The notes below the pieces were generated by a model. The model had not been told where the DNA came from. It made no database searches and saw only the letters and a program-made list of their open reading frames with translations. Shown here piece after piece: positions 35,476 to 44,857 of a DNA stretch of 64,000 nucleotides; the stretch's first letter is position 1, and each line of letters starts with the position of its first letter. A program made the translations under genes and the position numbers. The DNA is from Bradyrhizobium sp. CB1717 (GTDB lineage Bacteria > Pseudomonadota > Alphaproteobacteria > Rhizobiales > Xanthobacteraceae), in assembly GCF_029714325.1 (NCBI RefSeq), contig NZ_CP121666.1, positions 1 through 64,000 of the forward strand, written 5' to 3'.

Positions 35476-36477
35476 CTAAACCGTCAACCCGCGCTGGCCG
35501 GCCAGCTCCTTGAGCGACACCAGCGGCCGCGCGCCGATGTGCTGGATCACTTCGGCGGCCGCGAGCGCGCCGAGCTCGCCGCACTGCTTGTACGCGAGAT
35601 TGCGCGACAGACCGTAGAGGAAGCCGGCGGCGAAGAGGTCGCCGGCGCCGGTGGTGTCGACGACCTTGTCGACCGGGAAGGCCGGCGCGGCGACGGCGTC
35701 TTCCGACGACACCACCATGCAGCCCTTCTCGCTGCGGGTGACGACGCCGAGATTGACGTCGTTGCGCAGCTGCTTCAGCGCGGTGTCGAAATCCGAGGTC
35801 GTGTAGAGCGAGTGCAGCTCGGACTCGTTGGCGAAGACGATGTCGACGGTGCCGCCCCGCATCAACGAGAGAAACTCGTCGCGATAGCGGTCGACACAGA
35901 AGGAATCCGACAGCGTCAGCGCAACCTTGCGCTTGGCGTCATGGGCGATCTTGGCCGCCTTGACGAAGGCATCCTTGGCGTTCTTGGGGTCCCAGAGATA
36001 GCCTTCGAGATAGACGATGCCGGCGGCAGCGATCTCGGCCGGGTCGATATCGGCGGGCGACAGGTCCTGCGCCGCGCCGAGATAGGTGTTCATGGTGCGC
36101 TCACCGTCATCGGTGACGAGGATGTAGGAGCAGCCGGTGGCGGGGCCGTCCGTCGCGGCGGGCGTGTTGAAGGCAACGCCCGCGGCGCGGATGTCGTGGA
36201 CGTAGAGCTTGCCGATCTGGTCGTCCTTGACCTTGCCGACATAGGCGGCACGCGCCCCCAGGCTGCCGATGCCGACGATGGTGTTGGCGGCAGATCCCCC
36301 CGAGACTTCCGTTGCCGGCCCCATGTCCTTGTAAATGGCGGCGGCGCGCGCCTCGTCGATCAGGGACATGCTGCCCTTGGTCATGCCGTGCTTGGCCAAA
36401 AAGGCCTCGTCGGTCCTGACCAGCACGTCGAACAGCGCGTTGCCGATCCCGAGAACGTCATATTTCACGTCAGCCAT
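35476..36477 (-). CDS. PfkB-family carbohydrate kinase, adenosine kinase-like
   Basis: This 333-residue ribokinase-fold enzyme has the N-terminal VLGIGNALFDVLV, the substrate signature GGSAANTIVGIGSLG, and the ATP/catalytic motif DTTGAGDLFAAGFLYG with catalytic Asp280. The DxxNALxD start and the YLEGYLWDPKNAKDAF block match bacterial adenosine kinases, which phosphorylate adenosine to AMP. A related sugar or nucleoside substrate is possible. It is divergent from murJ with a 124-bp gap. Confidence 0.9.
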   Translation of the reverse strand: MADVKYDVLGIGNALFDVLVRTDEAFLAKHGMTKGSMSLIDEARAAAIYKDMGPATEVSGGSAANTIVGIGSLGARAAYVGKVKDDQIGKLYVHDIRAAGVAFNTPAATDGPATGCSYILVTDDGERTMNTYLGAAQDLSPADIDPAEIAAAGIVYLEGYLWDPKNAKDAFVKAAKIAHDAKRKVALTLSDSFCVDRYRDEFLSLMRGGTVDIVFANESELHSLYTTSDFDTALKQLRNDVNLGVVTRSEKGCMVVSSEDAVAAPAFPVDKVVDTTGAGDLFAAGFLYGLSRNLAYKQCGELGALAAAEVIQHIGARPLVSLKELAGQRGLTV

Positions 36478-36601
36478 TCACCTTGATCCTGTTTGGCGGA
36501 TTGCGATCCCTGCGGAAATCCGCTTCCTGTCGGTCTGAAATCTGGCTCGCGGCCTATCACGACCGGCCCTGCCCGGGCAAGCAACGGTATTATAACGTCC
36601 G

Positions 36602-38134
36602 ATGATCCGCTCCTTCCTGACAGTTTCGACGGGAACACTGGCCTCGCGCCTGCTCGGCTTTGCGCGCGATTCCATGATTGCCGCGCTGCTGGGCACCGGC
36701 GCGGTGGCGGATGCGTTTCTGGCGGCGTTCCAGCTCGTCAACGTGGTGCGACGGCTGCTCAGCGAAGGGGCACTGAATGCGGCGCTGATCCCGGCCTGGC
36801 TGCGCGTCCGTGACCGCGACGGCGAAGCGGCGGCATCCGCCTTCGCGGGCCGCGTGCTCGGCACGGTCAGCGTGGCCCTGATCGCGATCTCGGCGGTCAT
36901 CGCGCTCGTGATGCCGCTGATCATCACGATCATCGCACCGGGCTTTCTCGGCAGCGCCACGCTCGATCTCGCCGTCGCGAATGCGCGGCTGATGCTCCCC
37001 TATCTCGCCTTCGCCGGACCCGTCACGGTGCTGATGGGACTGCTCAACGCGCAAGCGCGCTTTGCACTGACCGCCTTCTCGCCGCTGCTGTTCAACATCG
37101 CGCTGATCGTCGCCATCGCCGCGCTCCTGGTCGGGCATACTGATGCGACCTTCGCGGCGTGGATGCTGGCGGCCACCGTCGGCATCGCCGGCCTGCTGCA
37201 ATTGCTGATGCTGCTGTCGCAGCGCAGTGCGAATCTTGCGACACCGTTGCGCGTGAGCTTCGACAAGGAGATGCGCGGTTTCTTCGCCAAGGCGATCCCC
37301 GGCATGATCGCAAGCTCGGGGCCGCAATGGCTGATGGTCGCGGGCGCGATCATCGCGTCCGCCACGCCCTCCGCCGTGTCCTGGCTTTATTTCGCCAACC
37401 GCCTGATCGAGCTGCCGCTCGGCATCGTCGGCGTCGCGATGGGCACCGTGCTGGTGCCGGAGTTGACGCGCGCCGTCACCAGCGGCGACCGCGACGCCGT
37501 GGCACATGCGGAATCGCGCGCGCTGGAGCTTGCAGCCGGGCTGGCGCTGCCGGCGACGCTCGGCCTGGTCGTGCTGGCGGAGCCGATCGTGCGGCTGCTG
37601 TTCGAGCATGGCGCCTTCGGCGCGGACGACAGCGCGGCGACGGCGCATGCATTGATGTGGCTGGCGCTGGGCCTGCCGGCCCACGTGCTGATCAAGGCGC
37701 TGTCGCCGGCGTTCTATGCCCGCAGCGACACGATGACGCCGCTCATGGCCACGGCCAAAGGATTTGTGGTCGCGGTCGCGCTCGCCGTGCTGCTCGGGCA
37801 TTTCTTTGGCGCCAGCGGGATCGCGGCGAGTATCGCGGCCGGCGCCTGGAGCAGCGCGATTTCGCTGCTCCGGAAGGGCACCAGCGAGTTTGGCTTCTCG
37901 ATCGACGGCGCCGCGCGAAAACGGCTGCCGCGGATCGCGCTCGCCGCGGCCGCGATGGGCACCCTGCTCTGGCTGTCCGCGGCTCTGATGCCCGCCGAGG
38001 CGCATGGCCTGATCCGCTTCATCGTGCTGGGCGTGCAGATCGCGGCCGGGATCGCGGTCTATGGCCTCTTGCTGCAAACCCTCGGCGCCGCCTCCTGGCG
38101 CGAGGCGGCTGCGGCCTTGAAACGGCCCGCCTAG
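36602..38134 (+). CDS. murJ: Lipid II flippase MurJ
   Basis: MurJ moves lipid II across the inner membrane for peptidoglycan synthesis. This 510-residue polytopic MOP-family protein has about 14 hydrophobic segments. The N-terminal signature is SFLTVSTGTLASRLLGFARDSMIAALLGTGAVADAFLAAFQLVN. The essential basic and acidic residues of the central cavity (RRLLSEGALNAALIP) are visible. The end at about 510 is typical. trpS follows after 81 bp, as in other alphaproteobacteria. Confidence 0.95.
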   Translation: MIRSFLTVSTGTLASRLLGFARDSMIAALLGTGAVADAFLAAFQLVNVVRRLLSEGALNAALIPAWLRVRDRDGEAAASAFAGRVLGTVSVALIAISAVIALVMPLIITIIAPGFLGSATLDLAVANARLMLPYLAFAGPVTVLMGLLNAQARFALTAFSPLLFNIALIVAIAALLVGHTDATFAAWMLAATVGIAGLLQLLMLLSQRSANLATPLRVSFDKEMRGFFAKAIPGMIASSGPQWLMVAGAIIASATPSAVSWLYFANRLIELPLGIVGVAMGTVLVPELTRAVTSGDRDAVAHAESRALELAAGLALPATLGLVVLAEPIVRLLFEHGAFGADDSAATAHALMWLALGLPAHVLIKALSPAFYARSDTMTPLMATAKGFVVAVALAVLLGHFFGASGIAASIAAGAWSSAISLLRKGTSEFGFSIDGAARKRLPRIALAAAAMGTLLWLSAALMPAEAHGLIRFIVLGVQIAAGIAVYGLLLQTLGAASWREAAAALKRPA

Positions 38135-38215
38135 CGGATGGGATAAGCGAATTACCCTTGACGGAGCAGCGCCGCTGTTGGAAACGACGGCCAAATACCT
38201 ATGGGAAGGCTGACC

Positions 38216-39268
38216 ATGCCATTCGTTGAACGGGTCTTTTCGGGCGTCCAGCCGACGGGCAATCTGCACCTCGGCAATTATCTCGGCGCGATCGTCAACT
38301 TCGTGAAGATGCAGGAAACCCACAACTGCATCTATTGCGTCGTCGACATGCACGCGATCACGCAAGGCGTCGACGTCTGGGGTGGACCGGTCGAGCTCGC
38401 GCGCAACACCCGCGAGGTGACGGCGGCGTTCATCGCCAGCGGCATCGACCCGAAGAAGCACATCGTGTTCAACCAGAGCCAGGTCTCGGGACACGCCGAG
38501 CTCGCCTGGATCTTCAACTGCGTCGCGCGCATGGGCTGGCTCGGCCGCATGACCCAGTTCAAGGAGAAGGCCGGCAAGGACCGCGAGAACGCGTCCGTGG
38601 GTCTGTTCGACTATCCCGTGCTGATGGCCGCCGACATCCTGCTCTACCGCGCCACCCACGTTCCCGTGGGCGAGGACCAGAAGCAGCATCTCGAGCTCTC
38701 GCGCGACATCGCGCAGAAGTTCAACAACGATTTCGGCGACTCGATCCGCAGCCACGGCGCAAATGACGGCCTGTTCTTCCCGCTGCCGGAACCCTTGATC
38801 ACGGGCCCGGCGACGCGCGTGATGAGCTTGCGCGACGGCACCAAGAAGATGTCGAAGTCGGATGCCTCCGACAATTCGCGCATCAACCTCACCGACGACG
38901 CCGACACCATCGCGCAGAAGATCCGCAAGGCGAAGACCGATCCGGAGCCGTTGCCGTCAGAGGAAAAGGGCCTGGAAGCCCGTCCCGAGGCCGACAATCT
39001 CGTCGGCATCTTCGCCGCGCTCTCCGGCCGGCCCAAGGCCGACGTGCTCAGGGATTTCGGCGGCGGCCAGTTCTCCAGCTTCAAGAACGCGCTCGCGGAG
39101 CTGTGCGTGACGAAGCTCGCGCCGATCGCCGGCGAGATGAAGCGCCTCGTCGCCGACCCCGGCCATATCGACACGATCCTGAACGAGGGTTCCGACCGGG
39201 CCCGCGCCATCGCCGACGAGACCATGAAGCTGTCGAAGGACATCGTCGGCTTCATCCGTCGGCGCTAA
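38216..39268 (+). CDS. trpS: Tryptophanyl-tRNA synthetase
   Basis: This 350-residue class Ic synthetase attaches Trp to its tRNA. The HIGH motif appears as [11 protein letters not shown] near 16-26 and the KMSKS motif as [25 protein letters not shown] is the family tRNA- and Trp-binding block. ATG 38216 is preferred over ATG 38201 because GGAAGG sits 7 bp upstream and [14 protein letters not shown] follows at normal spacing. Confidence 0.97.
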   Translation: MPFVERVFSGVQPTGNLHLGNYLGAIVNFVKMQETHNCIYCVVDMHAITQGVDVWGGPVELARNTREVTAAFIASGIDPKKHIVFNQSQVSGHAELAWIFNCVARMGWLGRMTQFKEKAGKDRENASVGLFDYPVLMAADILLYRATHVPVGEDQKQHLELSRDIAQKFNNDFGDSIRSHGANDGLFFPLPEPLITGPATRVMSLRDGTKKMSKSDASDNSRINLTDDADTIAQKIRKAKTDPEPLPSEEKGLEARPEADNLVGIFAALSGRPKADVLRDFGGGQFSSFKNALAELCVTKLAPIAGEMKRLVADPGHIDTILNEGSDRARAIADETMKLSKDIVGFIRRR

Positions 39269-39373
39269 GGCGCGATCGCAACACCGGTCGGCGCCACGGC
39301 GCCGGCCGCTTCGCCTCTCCCAAACATTGCGGGAGTGTGGCAGCATGCGAGCCGTGCACATGCCGGGACATGC

Positions 39374-39868
39374 ATGACCAGCAAGCGACTTTGCTTTGAG
39401 CCGGGTCACAAGCCCAAATGCCTCGTCGTCGTCGACGACAGCGCCGAATGGGATCGCGCGGTCTATTACGCCAGCCGCTGGGCGATCCGAGCCGGCGGCG
39501 GCGTGGTGATGCTGCGCATCATCGAGCCCGAGGAGCAGACCCAGGAATGGCTGGGGGTCGCCGACATCATGCGCGCCGAGGCGCAGGAGGCGGCGGAGGC
39601 CGCGCTCGACCGCGCCGCCGGGAGAGCCAACGGCATCGCCGCGATCACGCCGGAACGGGTGATCCGCGAGGGCGCCGCGATGGAACAGCTGCTCGCTGTC
39701 ATCGACGAGGACCCTGATATCGCCATGCTGGTCCTTGCCGCCAATCCCGGCGCGGAGGGCCCGGGACCTCTGGTCGCGCTGCTCGCGCATGAGCTCGGCA
39801 CATTCCCGGTGCCGGTGACGATCATCTCCGGCGCGCTGAGCGACCAAAGCGTGGATTCGCTGTCGTAG
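39374..39868 (+). CDS. Universal stress protein (UspA family)
   Basis: This 164-residue cytosolic protein has the Usp alpha/beta fold, with KCLVVVDDSAEWDRAVYYASRWAIRAGGGVVMLRIIEPE at the start and DIAMLVLAANPGAEG near the end. The latter is close to the ATP-binding G2xG9x pattern but not a perfect match, so it may not bind ATP. ATG 39374 is chosen over an upstream in-frame codon because the N-terminal strand begins soon after it. It has 105 bp to trpS. Role: stress tolerance. Confidence 0.88.
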   Translation: MTSKRLCFEPGHKPKCLVVVDDSAEWDRAVYYASRWAIRAGGGVVMLRIIEPEEQTQEWLGVADIMRAEAQEAAEAALDRAAGRANGIAAITPERVIREGAAMEQLLAVIDEDPDIAMLVLAANPGAEGPGPLVALLAHELGTFPVPVTIISGALSDQSVDSLS

Positions 39869-39881
39869 GGCGCTGCCTCTT

Positions 39882-40023
39882 ACCCTCCCCTGGAGGGGGA
39901 GGGTCGATCGCGCGCAGCGCGAGCGGGGTGGGGTGACGGTGTTTCCCCATCCAACAGTGCCCGTGCGGAGAGATCACCCCACCCCGGCGCTTCGCGCCGA
40001 CCCTCCCCCTCCAGGGGAGGGTG
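39882..40023. repeat. Pair of facing palindromic repeats, family A variant
   Basis: 39882-39934 is ACCCTCCCCTGGAGGGGGAGGGT plus CGCGCGCAGCGCG, ending GGGGTGGGGTG. 39976-40023 is the reverse, CACCCCACCCC... to ...CCAGGGGAGGGT. They are inverted across 41 bp and fill most of the usp-nfuA gap. Confidence 0.78.
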
Positions 40024-40152
40024 AGCGGCCCCTAACTCACTGAAACCTATAGGCGAAATTGCTATCCTCCCCTTGACCGTGCGTTCCCCGTCGCCATCTG
40101 CTAGGTGATAGAGCACGCGCCGGCCTTGAACCGGTGACGTCTGGAGAAAACC

Positions 40153-40722
40153 ATGTTCATTCAAACCGAAGCCACCCCCAATCCCGCCACGCTGAAGTTC
40201 ATTCCCGGCCGCGTCGTGGTCGACGGCAGCCCGATGGAATTTTCGAGCCGCGAATCGGCCGCGCGCTCGCCGCTGGCCGAAAAGCTGTTCGAGGTTCCCG
40301 GCGTCACCGGCGTGTTCTACGGATCGGACTTCATCACCGTGACCAAGGCGAGCGGTGAATGGCAGCAGCTCAAGCCCGCGATCCTTGGCGCCATCATGGA
40401 GCACTACATGTCCGGCGCGCCGCTGCTCGCCGGCGGCGAAGCGCACACCGATGCCGATCTCGACGACGAGGACGAGTTCTTTGACGAGGCCGATGCCGAG
40501 ACGGTCGACATGATCAAGGACCTGATCGAAACCCGCGTGCGGCCGGCGGTCGCCAACGACGGCGGCGACATCACCTTCCGCGGCTTCAAGGACGGTATCG
40601 TCTATCTCAACATGAAGGGCGCCTGCTCCGGCTGCCCGTCGTCGACGGCAACGCTCCAGCACGGTATCCAGAACCTGCTCAAGCACTTCGTGCCCGACGT
40701 GGTCGAAGTCCGGCCGATGTAA
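40153..40722 (+). CDS. nfuA: Iron-sulfur cluster carrier, NfuA/NifU-C family
   Basis: This 189-residue protein delivers Fe-S clusters to apo-enzymes. The N-terminal Nfu_N domain (FIQTEATPNPATLKFIPGRVV) is about 1-90. An acidic linker (DADLDDEDEFFDEADAE) follows, then the NifU C-terminal domain with the cluster-binding Cys158-x-x-Cys161 (GACSGCPSS). Eukaryotic-like and alphaproteobacterial Nfu share this layout. It lies 191 bp upstream of tsaB, with a repeat between. Confidence 0.94.
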   Translation: MFIQTEATPNPATLKFIPGRVVVDGSPMEFSSRESAARSPLAEKLFEVPGVTGVFYGSDFITVTKASGEWQQLKPAILGAIMEHYMSGAPLLAGGEAHTDADLDDEDEFFDEADAETVDMIKDLIETRVRPAVANDGGDITFRGFKDGIVYLNMKGACSGCPSSTATLQHGIQNLLKHFVPDVVEVRPM

Positions 40723-40731
40723 GCGAGCTGT

Positions 40732-40812
40732 CGTAGGGTGGGCAAGGGCGCGCTTGCGCCGTGCCCACCGAAACGGTTGTGGTGGGGACGCTTCGCTTTG
40801 CCCCACCCTACG
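40732..40812. repeat. Long inverted repeat, family E
   Basis: CGTAGGGTGGGCAAGGGCGCG pairs with GCTTCGCTTTGCCCCACCCTACG, with GTGCCCACC inside. A relative of 15617-15710. Confidence 0.78.
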
Positions 40813-40915
40813 AAGTAAGGCATTTGGGAGGCCTGCAAATCGTGCGTGACGAATGGCGAATAGACGCTCGGTTCGCTAGACTGCTTTCCATTCGCCACTC
40901 GTCATTCGCTCTTCC

Positions 40916-41608
40916 ATGCTGATCCTTGCCATCGATACTGCGCTCGAGGCGTGCGCGGCGGCCGTGCTCGACACCGACGCCGGCGAGCTCCTTGCGCAGG
41001 AGCAGCTTCTCATGAAGCGCGGCCATGCCGAAGCGCTGATGCCGATGATCGCGCGCGTGATGCAATCTGCCAATCTCGCCTTCACCTCGCTCGACCGCGT
41101 CGCCGTCACGGTCGGCCCCGGCAGCTTCACCGGCCTGCGCGTCGGCATCTCGGCAGCGCGCGGTCTTGCGCTTGCGGCGAAACGGCCGGCGGTCGGGCTG
41201 ACGACGCTGTCGGCCTATGCCGCCACCGTCGTCGGCCAGAGCGGAACGGCGCCGGTGATCTCCGCCATCGATGCGCGGCACGATCACGTCTATTTCCAGA
41301 TCGTCGCCGGCGACGGCAGCCTGCTGGTGCAGCCGGGCATCGCGCCCATCAATGATGCGATTGCAGCCTCGCAATTCGGCGCGCCGCATCTGGTCGGCAA
41401 TGCCGCGAACATCCTGGCCGATCGCTGGCCGAAGGATGCGCCGCCGCCGGTCGCGGTCGACGCGCAGCCCGCGCCCGACATCGGCTGGCTCGCATGGCTC
41501 GGCGCTGCGGCCGATCCCGAAACGAATCCGGCGCGGCCGTTCTATCTGAAGGCGCCCGACGCAAAGCCGGCCGCAACTCCGCTGCTCGCACAAGCCGCAA
41601 GCTCATGA
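40916..41608 (+). CDS. tsaB: tRNA threonylcarbamoyladenosine biosynthesis protein TsaB
   Basis: TsaB partners TsaD in making t6A37 on tRNAs that read ANN codons. The 230-residue ASKHA-fold protein has the N-terminal LILAIDTALEACAAAVLD and VTVGPGSFTGLRVGISAARGLALA. Like other TsaB proteins it lacks the TsaD metal motif. The stop TGA overlaps the ATG of rimI at 41605, so they are coupled; tsaB-rimI is a widespread pair. Confidence 0.95.
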   Translation: MLILAIDTALEACAAAVLDTDAGELLAQEQLLMKRGHAEALMPMIARVMQSANLAFTSLDRVAVTVGPGSFTGLRVGISAARGLALAAKRPAVGLTTLSAYAATVVGQSGTAPVISAIDARHDHVYFQIVAGDGSLLVQPGIAPINDAIAASQFGAPHLVGNAANILADRWPKDAPPPVAVDAQPAPDIGWLAWLGAAADPETNPARPFYLKAPDAKPAATPLLAQAASS

Positions 41609-42090
41609 TGAGATGGCTGTCGGAATGGTGGCGCGGCGGCACGGCCGCCGTCGAGCCGGTTTCCTTGCGCGATGCCGCGCGGCTGGCGCAGCTTCACGGC
41701 GCCTCCTTCGCGCAGGGCTGGGGCGAAGCCGAGTTCGAGAACATGATGAGCGAGCGCAACACGCTCGTGCATCGGTTGCGCCTCGGCCGCAAGATCATCG
41801 GCTTTGCCGTCTCGCGGATCGGCGCCGACGAGGCGGAGATCCTCTCGGTCGCGGTCGACCAGGCCCATCGCGGCCGCGGCCTGTCCCGCACGCTGCTGAT
41901 GACCCATCTCGGCCATCTCGCGGGGCGCGGCGTGCGCACGATATTTCTCGAAGTTGAGGAAAATAACCAGCCGGCGCGGCGGCTCTACGACCGGGCCGGA
42001 TTCATGGTGGTCGGACGCCGCGAACGCTACTATAAGCAGCCCAATGGGGAACAATTGAACGCCCTTCTGATGCGACGTGACTTGTCGTAA
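41605..42090 (+). CDS. rimI: Ribosomal-protein-alanine N-acetyltransferase-like (GNAT)
   Basis: This 161-residue GNAT acetyltransferase has the acetyl-CoA loop AVDQAHRGRGLSRTLLMTHL and the C-terminal ARRLYDRAGFMVVGRRERYYKQP block. In E. coli RimI acetylates ribosomal protein S18. The coupling to tsaB by an ATGA overlap fits the usual pair. ATG 41605 or 41608 may be used. Confidence 0.92.
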   Translation: MMRWLSEWWRGGTAAVEPVSLRDAARLAQLHGASFAQGWGEAEFENMMSERNTLVHRLRLGRKIIGFAVSRIGADEAEILSVAVDQAHRGRGLSRTLLMTHLGHLAGRGVRTIFLEVEENNQPARRLYDRAGFMVVGRRERYYKQPNGEQLNALLMRRDLS

Positions 42091-42127
42091 CATCGATGGC
42101 AGAAAGCGCCCCTCAGGCAGACAGATC

Positions 42128-42583
42128 ATGACCGCACTGAAACCCTCTTCCGCAACCAAGGCGTCCGGCATCGAGGCGCGCTGTGCCGCCACCGGCATGC
42201 GCATGACCGAGCAGCGCCGTGTCATCGCCCGCGTGCTCGCGGAGGCGGTCGATCATCCCGATGTCGAGGAACTGTACCGGCGCTGCGTTGCCGTCGACGA
42301 CAAGATCTCGATCTCGACCGTGTATCGCACCGTCAAGCTGTTCGAGGACGCCGGTATCATCGAACGCCATGATTTTCGCGAGGGCCGCGCGCGCTATGAG
42401 ACGATGCGCGACAGCCACCACGATCACCTCATCAATCTGCGCGACGGCAAGGTGATCGAATTCACCTCCGAAGAGATCGAGAAGCTTCAGGCGGAGATCG
42501 CCCGCAAGCTCGGCTACAAGCTGGTCGACCACCGGCTCGAGCTCTATTGCGTCCCGCTCGACGACGACAAGCCGACGAATTGA
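42128..42583 (+). CDS. fur: Fur-family metal-dependent repressor (Fur/Mur)
   Basis: This 151-residue repressor binds DNA when loaded with metal. The winged helix contains STVYRTVKLFEDAGIIERHDF and the regulatory metal site HHDHLINLRDG. Where E. coli Fur has CxxC (C93/C96), this sequence has LINLRDG, so that structural zinc site is missing. The same loss is known in rhizobial Fur/Mur, which can respond to manganese as well as iron. ATG 42128 is preferred over an earlier start that overlaps rimI. It lies 4 bp upstream of the HAD gene and probably shares its transcript. Confidence 0.93.
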   Translation: MTALKPSSATKASGIEARCAATGMRMTEQRRVIARVLAEAVDHPDVEELYRRCVAVDDKISISTVYRTVKLFEDAGIIERHDFREGRARYETMRDSHHDHLINLRDGKVIEFTSEEIEKLQAEIARKLGYKLVDHRLELYCVPLDDDKPTN

Positions 42584-42587
42584 TTTA

Positions 42588-43268
42588 GTGCCCATCGATC
42601 TCATCATCTTCGATTGCGACGGCGTGCTCGTGGACAGCGAGGTGATCTCCTGTCGCGCGCATGCGGATGTGCTGACGCGGCACGGCTATCCGATCACGTC
42701 GGAGCAGGTGTCCGAGCGCTTCCTTGGCCGCTCGACAAAACAGGCCAACCTCGAGATCGAAACCGAGCTCGGCCGCAAGCTGCCCGAGGCCTATCACGGC
42801 GATCTGCAGGACGAGCTGTTCCGCGCATTCGAGGCCGACCTCGAGGCGATCCACGGCATCCACGACGTGCTCGACGTCGTGACGCAACGTGTCTGCGTTG
42901 CCTCGAGCGGTTCGCATCCGCGTATGCGCGTGAGCCTCGGAAGCACGGGGCTCTATGAACGCCTCGCGCCGAACATCTTCTCGTCCTCGCAGGTGACGAA
43001 CGGCAAGCCGGCACCGGACCTGTTCCTGTTCGCCGCCAGGGAAATGGGCGTGCCACCCGAGCGCTGCGTCGTCATCGAGGACAGCCTGGCCGGCATCGCC
43101 GGGGCGCGGGCGGCTGGCATGACCGTGTTCGGCTTCTATGGCGGCAGCCATTGCGGGGCCGGCCATGCCGAGACCCTGCGGCAGGCTGGTGCCGACCTGA
43201 CCTTCTCGGATATGCATCAATTGCCGGAACTGGTCCGGCGGGTCGAGGCGGAGGCTCTGGCGGGCTGA
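42588..43268 (+). CDS. HAD-superfamily phosphatase / beta-phosphoglucomutase-like
   Basis: This 226-residue HAD hydrolase has motif I FDCDGVLVDSE (catalytic Asp8 and Asp10), motif II VASSGS, motif III Lys in TNGKPAPDLF, and motif IV VIEDSLAGIAGARAAGM. The all-helical C1 cap between motifs I and II fits a phosphoglycolate phosphatase or beta-phosphoglucomutase relative. The substrate is not decided. It starts with GTG 42588, 4 bp after fur. Confidence 0.9.
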   Translation: MPIDLIIFDCDGVLVDSEVISCRAHADVLTRHGYPITSEQVSERFLGRSTKQANLEIETELGRKLPEAYHGDLQDELFRAFEADLEAIHGIHDVLDVVTQRVCVASSGSHPRMRVSLGSTGLYERLAPNIFSSSQVTNGKPAPDLFLFAAREMGVPPERCVVIEDSLAGIAGARAAGMTVFGFYGGSHCGAGHAETLRQAGADLTFSDMHQLPELVRRVEAEALAG

Positions 43269-43283
43269 TTCCATCCCCTCGCA

Positions 43284-43379
43284 GTCATTCCGGGGCACGC
43301 GCAGGGCGCGTGAACCCGGAATCTAGTGGAATTAGCTCGAGATTCCGGGTTCGCGACTGCGTCGCGCCCCGGAATGACG
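43284..43379. repeat. Long inverted repeat, family D
   Basis: GTCATTCCGGGGCACGCGCAGG... GAACCCGGAATC is mirrored by GATTCCGGGTTCGCGAC... GCCCCGGAATGAC. A relative is at 51800-51875. Confidence 0.8.
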
Positions 43380-43458
43380 GGTTCAGGCCCCATTCGCTGG
43401 ATTTTCGCCCGTCCAACCTATATCTGAGGGCCGTCCTCCACCGCCATTTTCGGGTTCC

Positions 43459-44853
43459 ATGACGCCGCCGCGCAAGCTGCACATCAAATCATATGGCTGC
43501 CAGATGAACGTCTACGATGCCCAGCGCATGGTGGACACGCTGGCTCCGGAAGGATTCGTGGAGACGGCGAGCGCCGAGGACGCCGACCTCGTCATCCTCA
43601 ACACCTGCCATATCCGCGAGAAGGCCTCGGAAAAGGTCTATTCCGAGCTCGGGCGGCTGCGCGTCGCCAAGGACGAAGCTGCGCGCGGAGGCCGCGCGAT
43701 GCAGATCGCGGTCGCGGGCTGCGTGGCGCAGGCCGAGGGCGAGGAGATCGTGCGCCGTGCGCCGGTCGTCGACGTCGTGGTGGGACCGCAGAGCTATCAT
43801 CATCTGCCGGAGCTCCTGAAGCGCGCCGGCAGTGAAGGCCGCGCGATCGAGACCGAATTTCCGGCCGAGGACAAGTTCGGCTTCCTTGCCCAGCCGAAGC
43901 CTGCAGCGATCCGCGCGCGCGGCATTTCCGCCTTCGTCACGGTGCAGGAAGGCTGCGACAAGTTCTGCACCTTCTGCGTCGTGCCTTACACGCGAGGCTC
44001 GGAAGTCTCCCGCCCTGTCGCGAAGATCGTCGACGACGTGAAGCGGCTTGCCGACAACGGCGTGCGCGAGCTCACCTTGATCGGCCAGAACGTCAACGCC
44101 TATCACGGCGAGGGGCCGGACGGAAAAACCTGGCCGCTCGGCCGGTTGCTCGAACATCTGGCGGCGATTCCGGGGATCGCGCGGCTGCGCTATTCGACCA
44201 GCCACCCCCGCGACGTCGATGACAGTCTGATCGCGGCGCATCGCGATCTCGATGCCCTGATGCCGTTCGTGCACCTGCCGGTGCAGTCGGGCTCGGACCG
44301 GATTCTTGCCGCCATGAACCGGAAACATACCGCCGATGATTATCTCGACGTCATCGACCGTTTTCGTACCGCGCGCCAAGACATTGCTTTTTCATCAGAT
44401 TTCATCGTCGGCTTCCCCGGCGAAAGCGAGCAAGATTTTCTCGCCACCCTCGCGCTTGTCACGCAAATCGGTTACGCTGCGGCTTATTCGTTCAAATACT
44501 CCGCCCGGCCGGGAACGCCGGCCGCGGACATGCAGGAGACGGTGTCCCCCGCCGAGATGGACCAGCGATTGGAGCGGCTCCAGGAACTGATCGACAGCCA
44601 GCAATCGGCCTTCAACAGGGCCGCGATTGGCTCGACGGTCGATGTGCTGTTCGAGCGTCCGGCGCGCAAGGACGGCCAGATCGTCGGCCGCACCGCTTTT
44701 CTCCAGCCCGCCCATGTGATGGCCTCGCCCGACATCATCGGACAGATCCTGCCTGTCAGGATCGACAGCCTCGAGCGCTACAGCTTCCTCGGCGAGCTCG
44801 CGACACCGCGCACCGCGCGCGAGCCCGCTTTACCGCAAGCCACTGGAGCCTGA
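43459..44853 (+). CDS. miaB: tRNA-2-methylthio-N6-isopentenyladenosine37 synthase MiaB
   Basis: MiaB adds a methylthio group to i6A37 of tRNA by radical SAM chemistry. The 464-residue protein has the N-terminal MTTase domain with cluster cysteines 14, 50 and 88. The radical SAM triad is Cys166-x3-Cys170-x2-Cys173 ([13 protein letters not shown]), and a C-terminal TRAM domain is present. It runs directly into phoH (4-bp gap), part of a miaB-phoH-ybeY-corC-lnt operon common in proteobacteria. Confidence 0.97.
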   Translation: MTPPRKLHIKSYGCQMNVYDAQRMVDTLAPEGFVETASAEDADLVILNTCHIREKASEKVYSELGRLRVAKDEAARGGRAMQIAVAGCVAQAEGEEIVRRAPVVDVVVGPQSYHHLPELLKRAGSEGRAIETEFPAEDKFGFLAQPKPAAIRARGISAFVTVQEGCDKFCTFCVVPYTRGSEVSRPVAKIVDDVKRLADNGVRELTLIGQNVNAYHGEGPDGKTWPLGRLLEHLAAIPGIARLRYSTSHPRDVDDSLIAAHRDLDALMPFVHLPVQSGSDRILAAMNRKHTADDYLDVIDRFRTARQDIAFSSDFIVGFPGESEQDFLATLALVTQIGYAAAYSFKYSARPGTPAADMQETVSPAEMDQRLERLQELIDSQQSAFNRAAIGSTVDVLFERPARKDGQIVGRTAFLQPAHVMASPDIIGQILPVRIDSLERYSFLGELATPRTAREPALPQATGA

Positions 44854-44857
44854 ACCC

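Noticed and set aside
36590..38755. 721-codon minus-strand frame across murJ and trpS
   Set aside because: Antisense to two conserved genes; low-complexity Arg/Gln/His composition.
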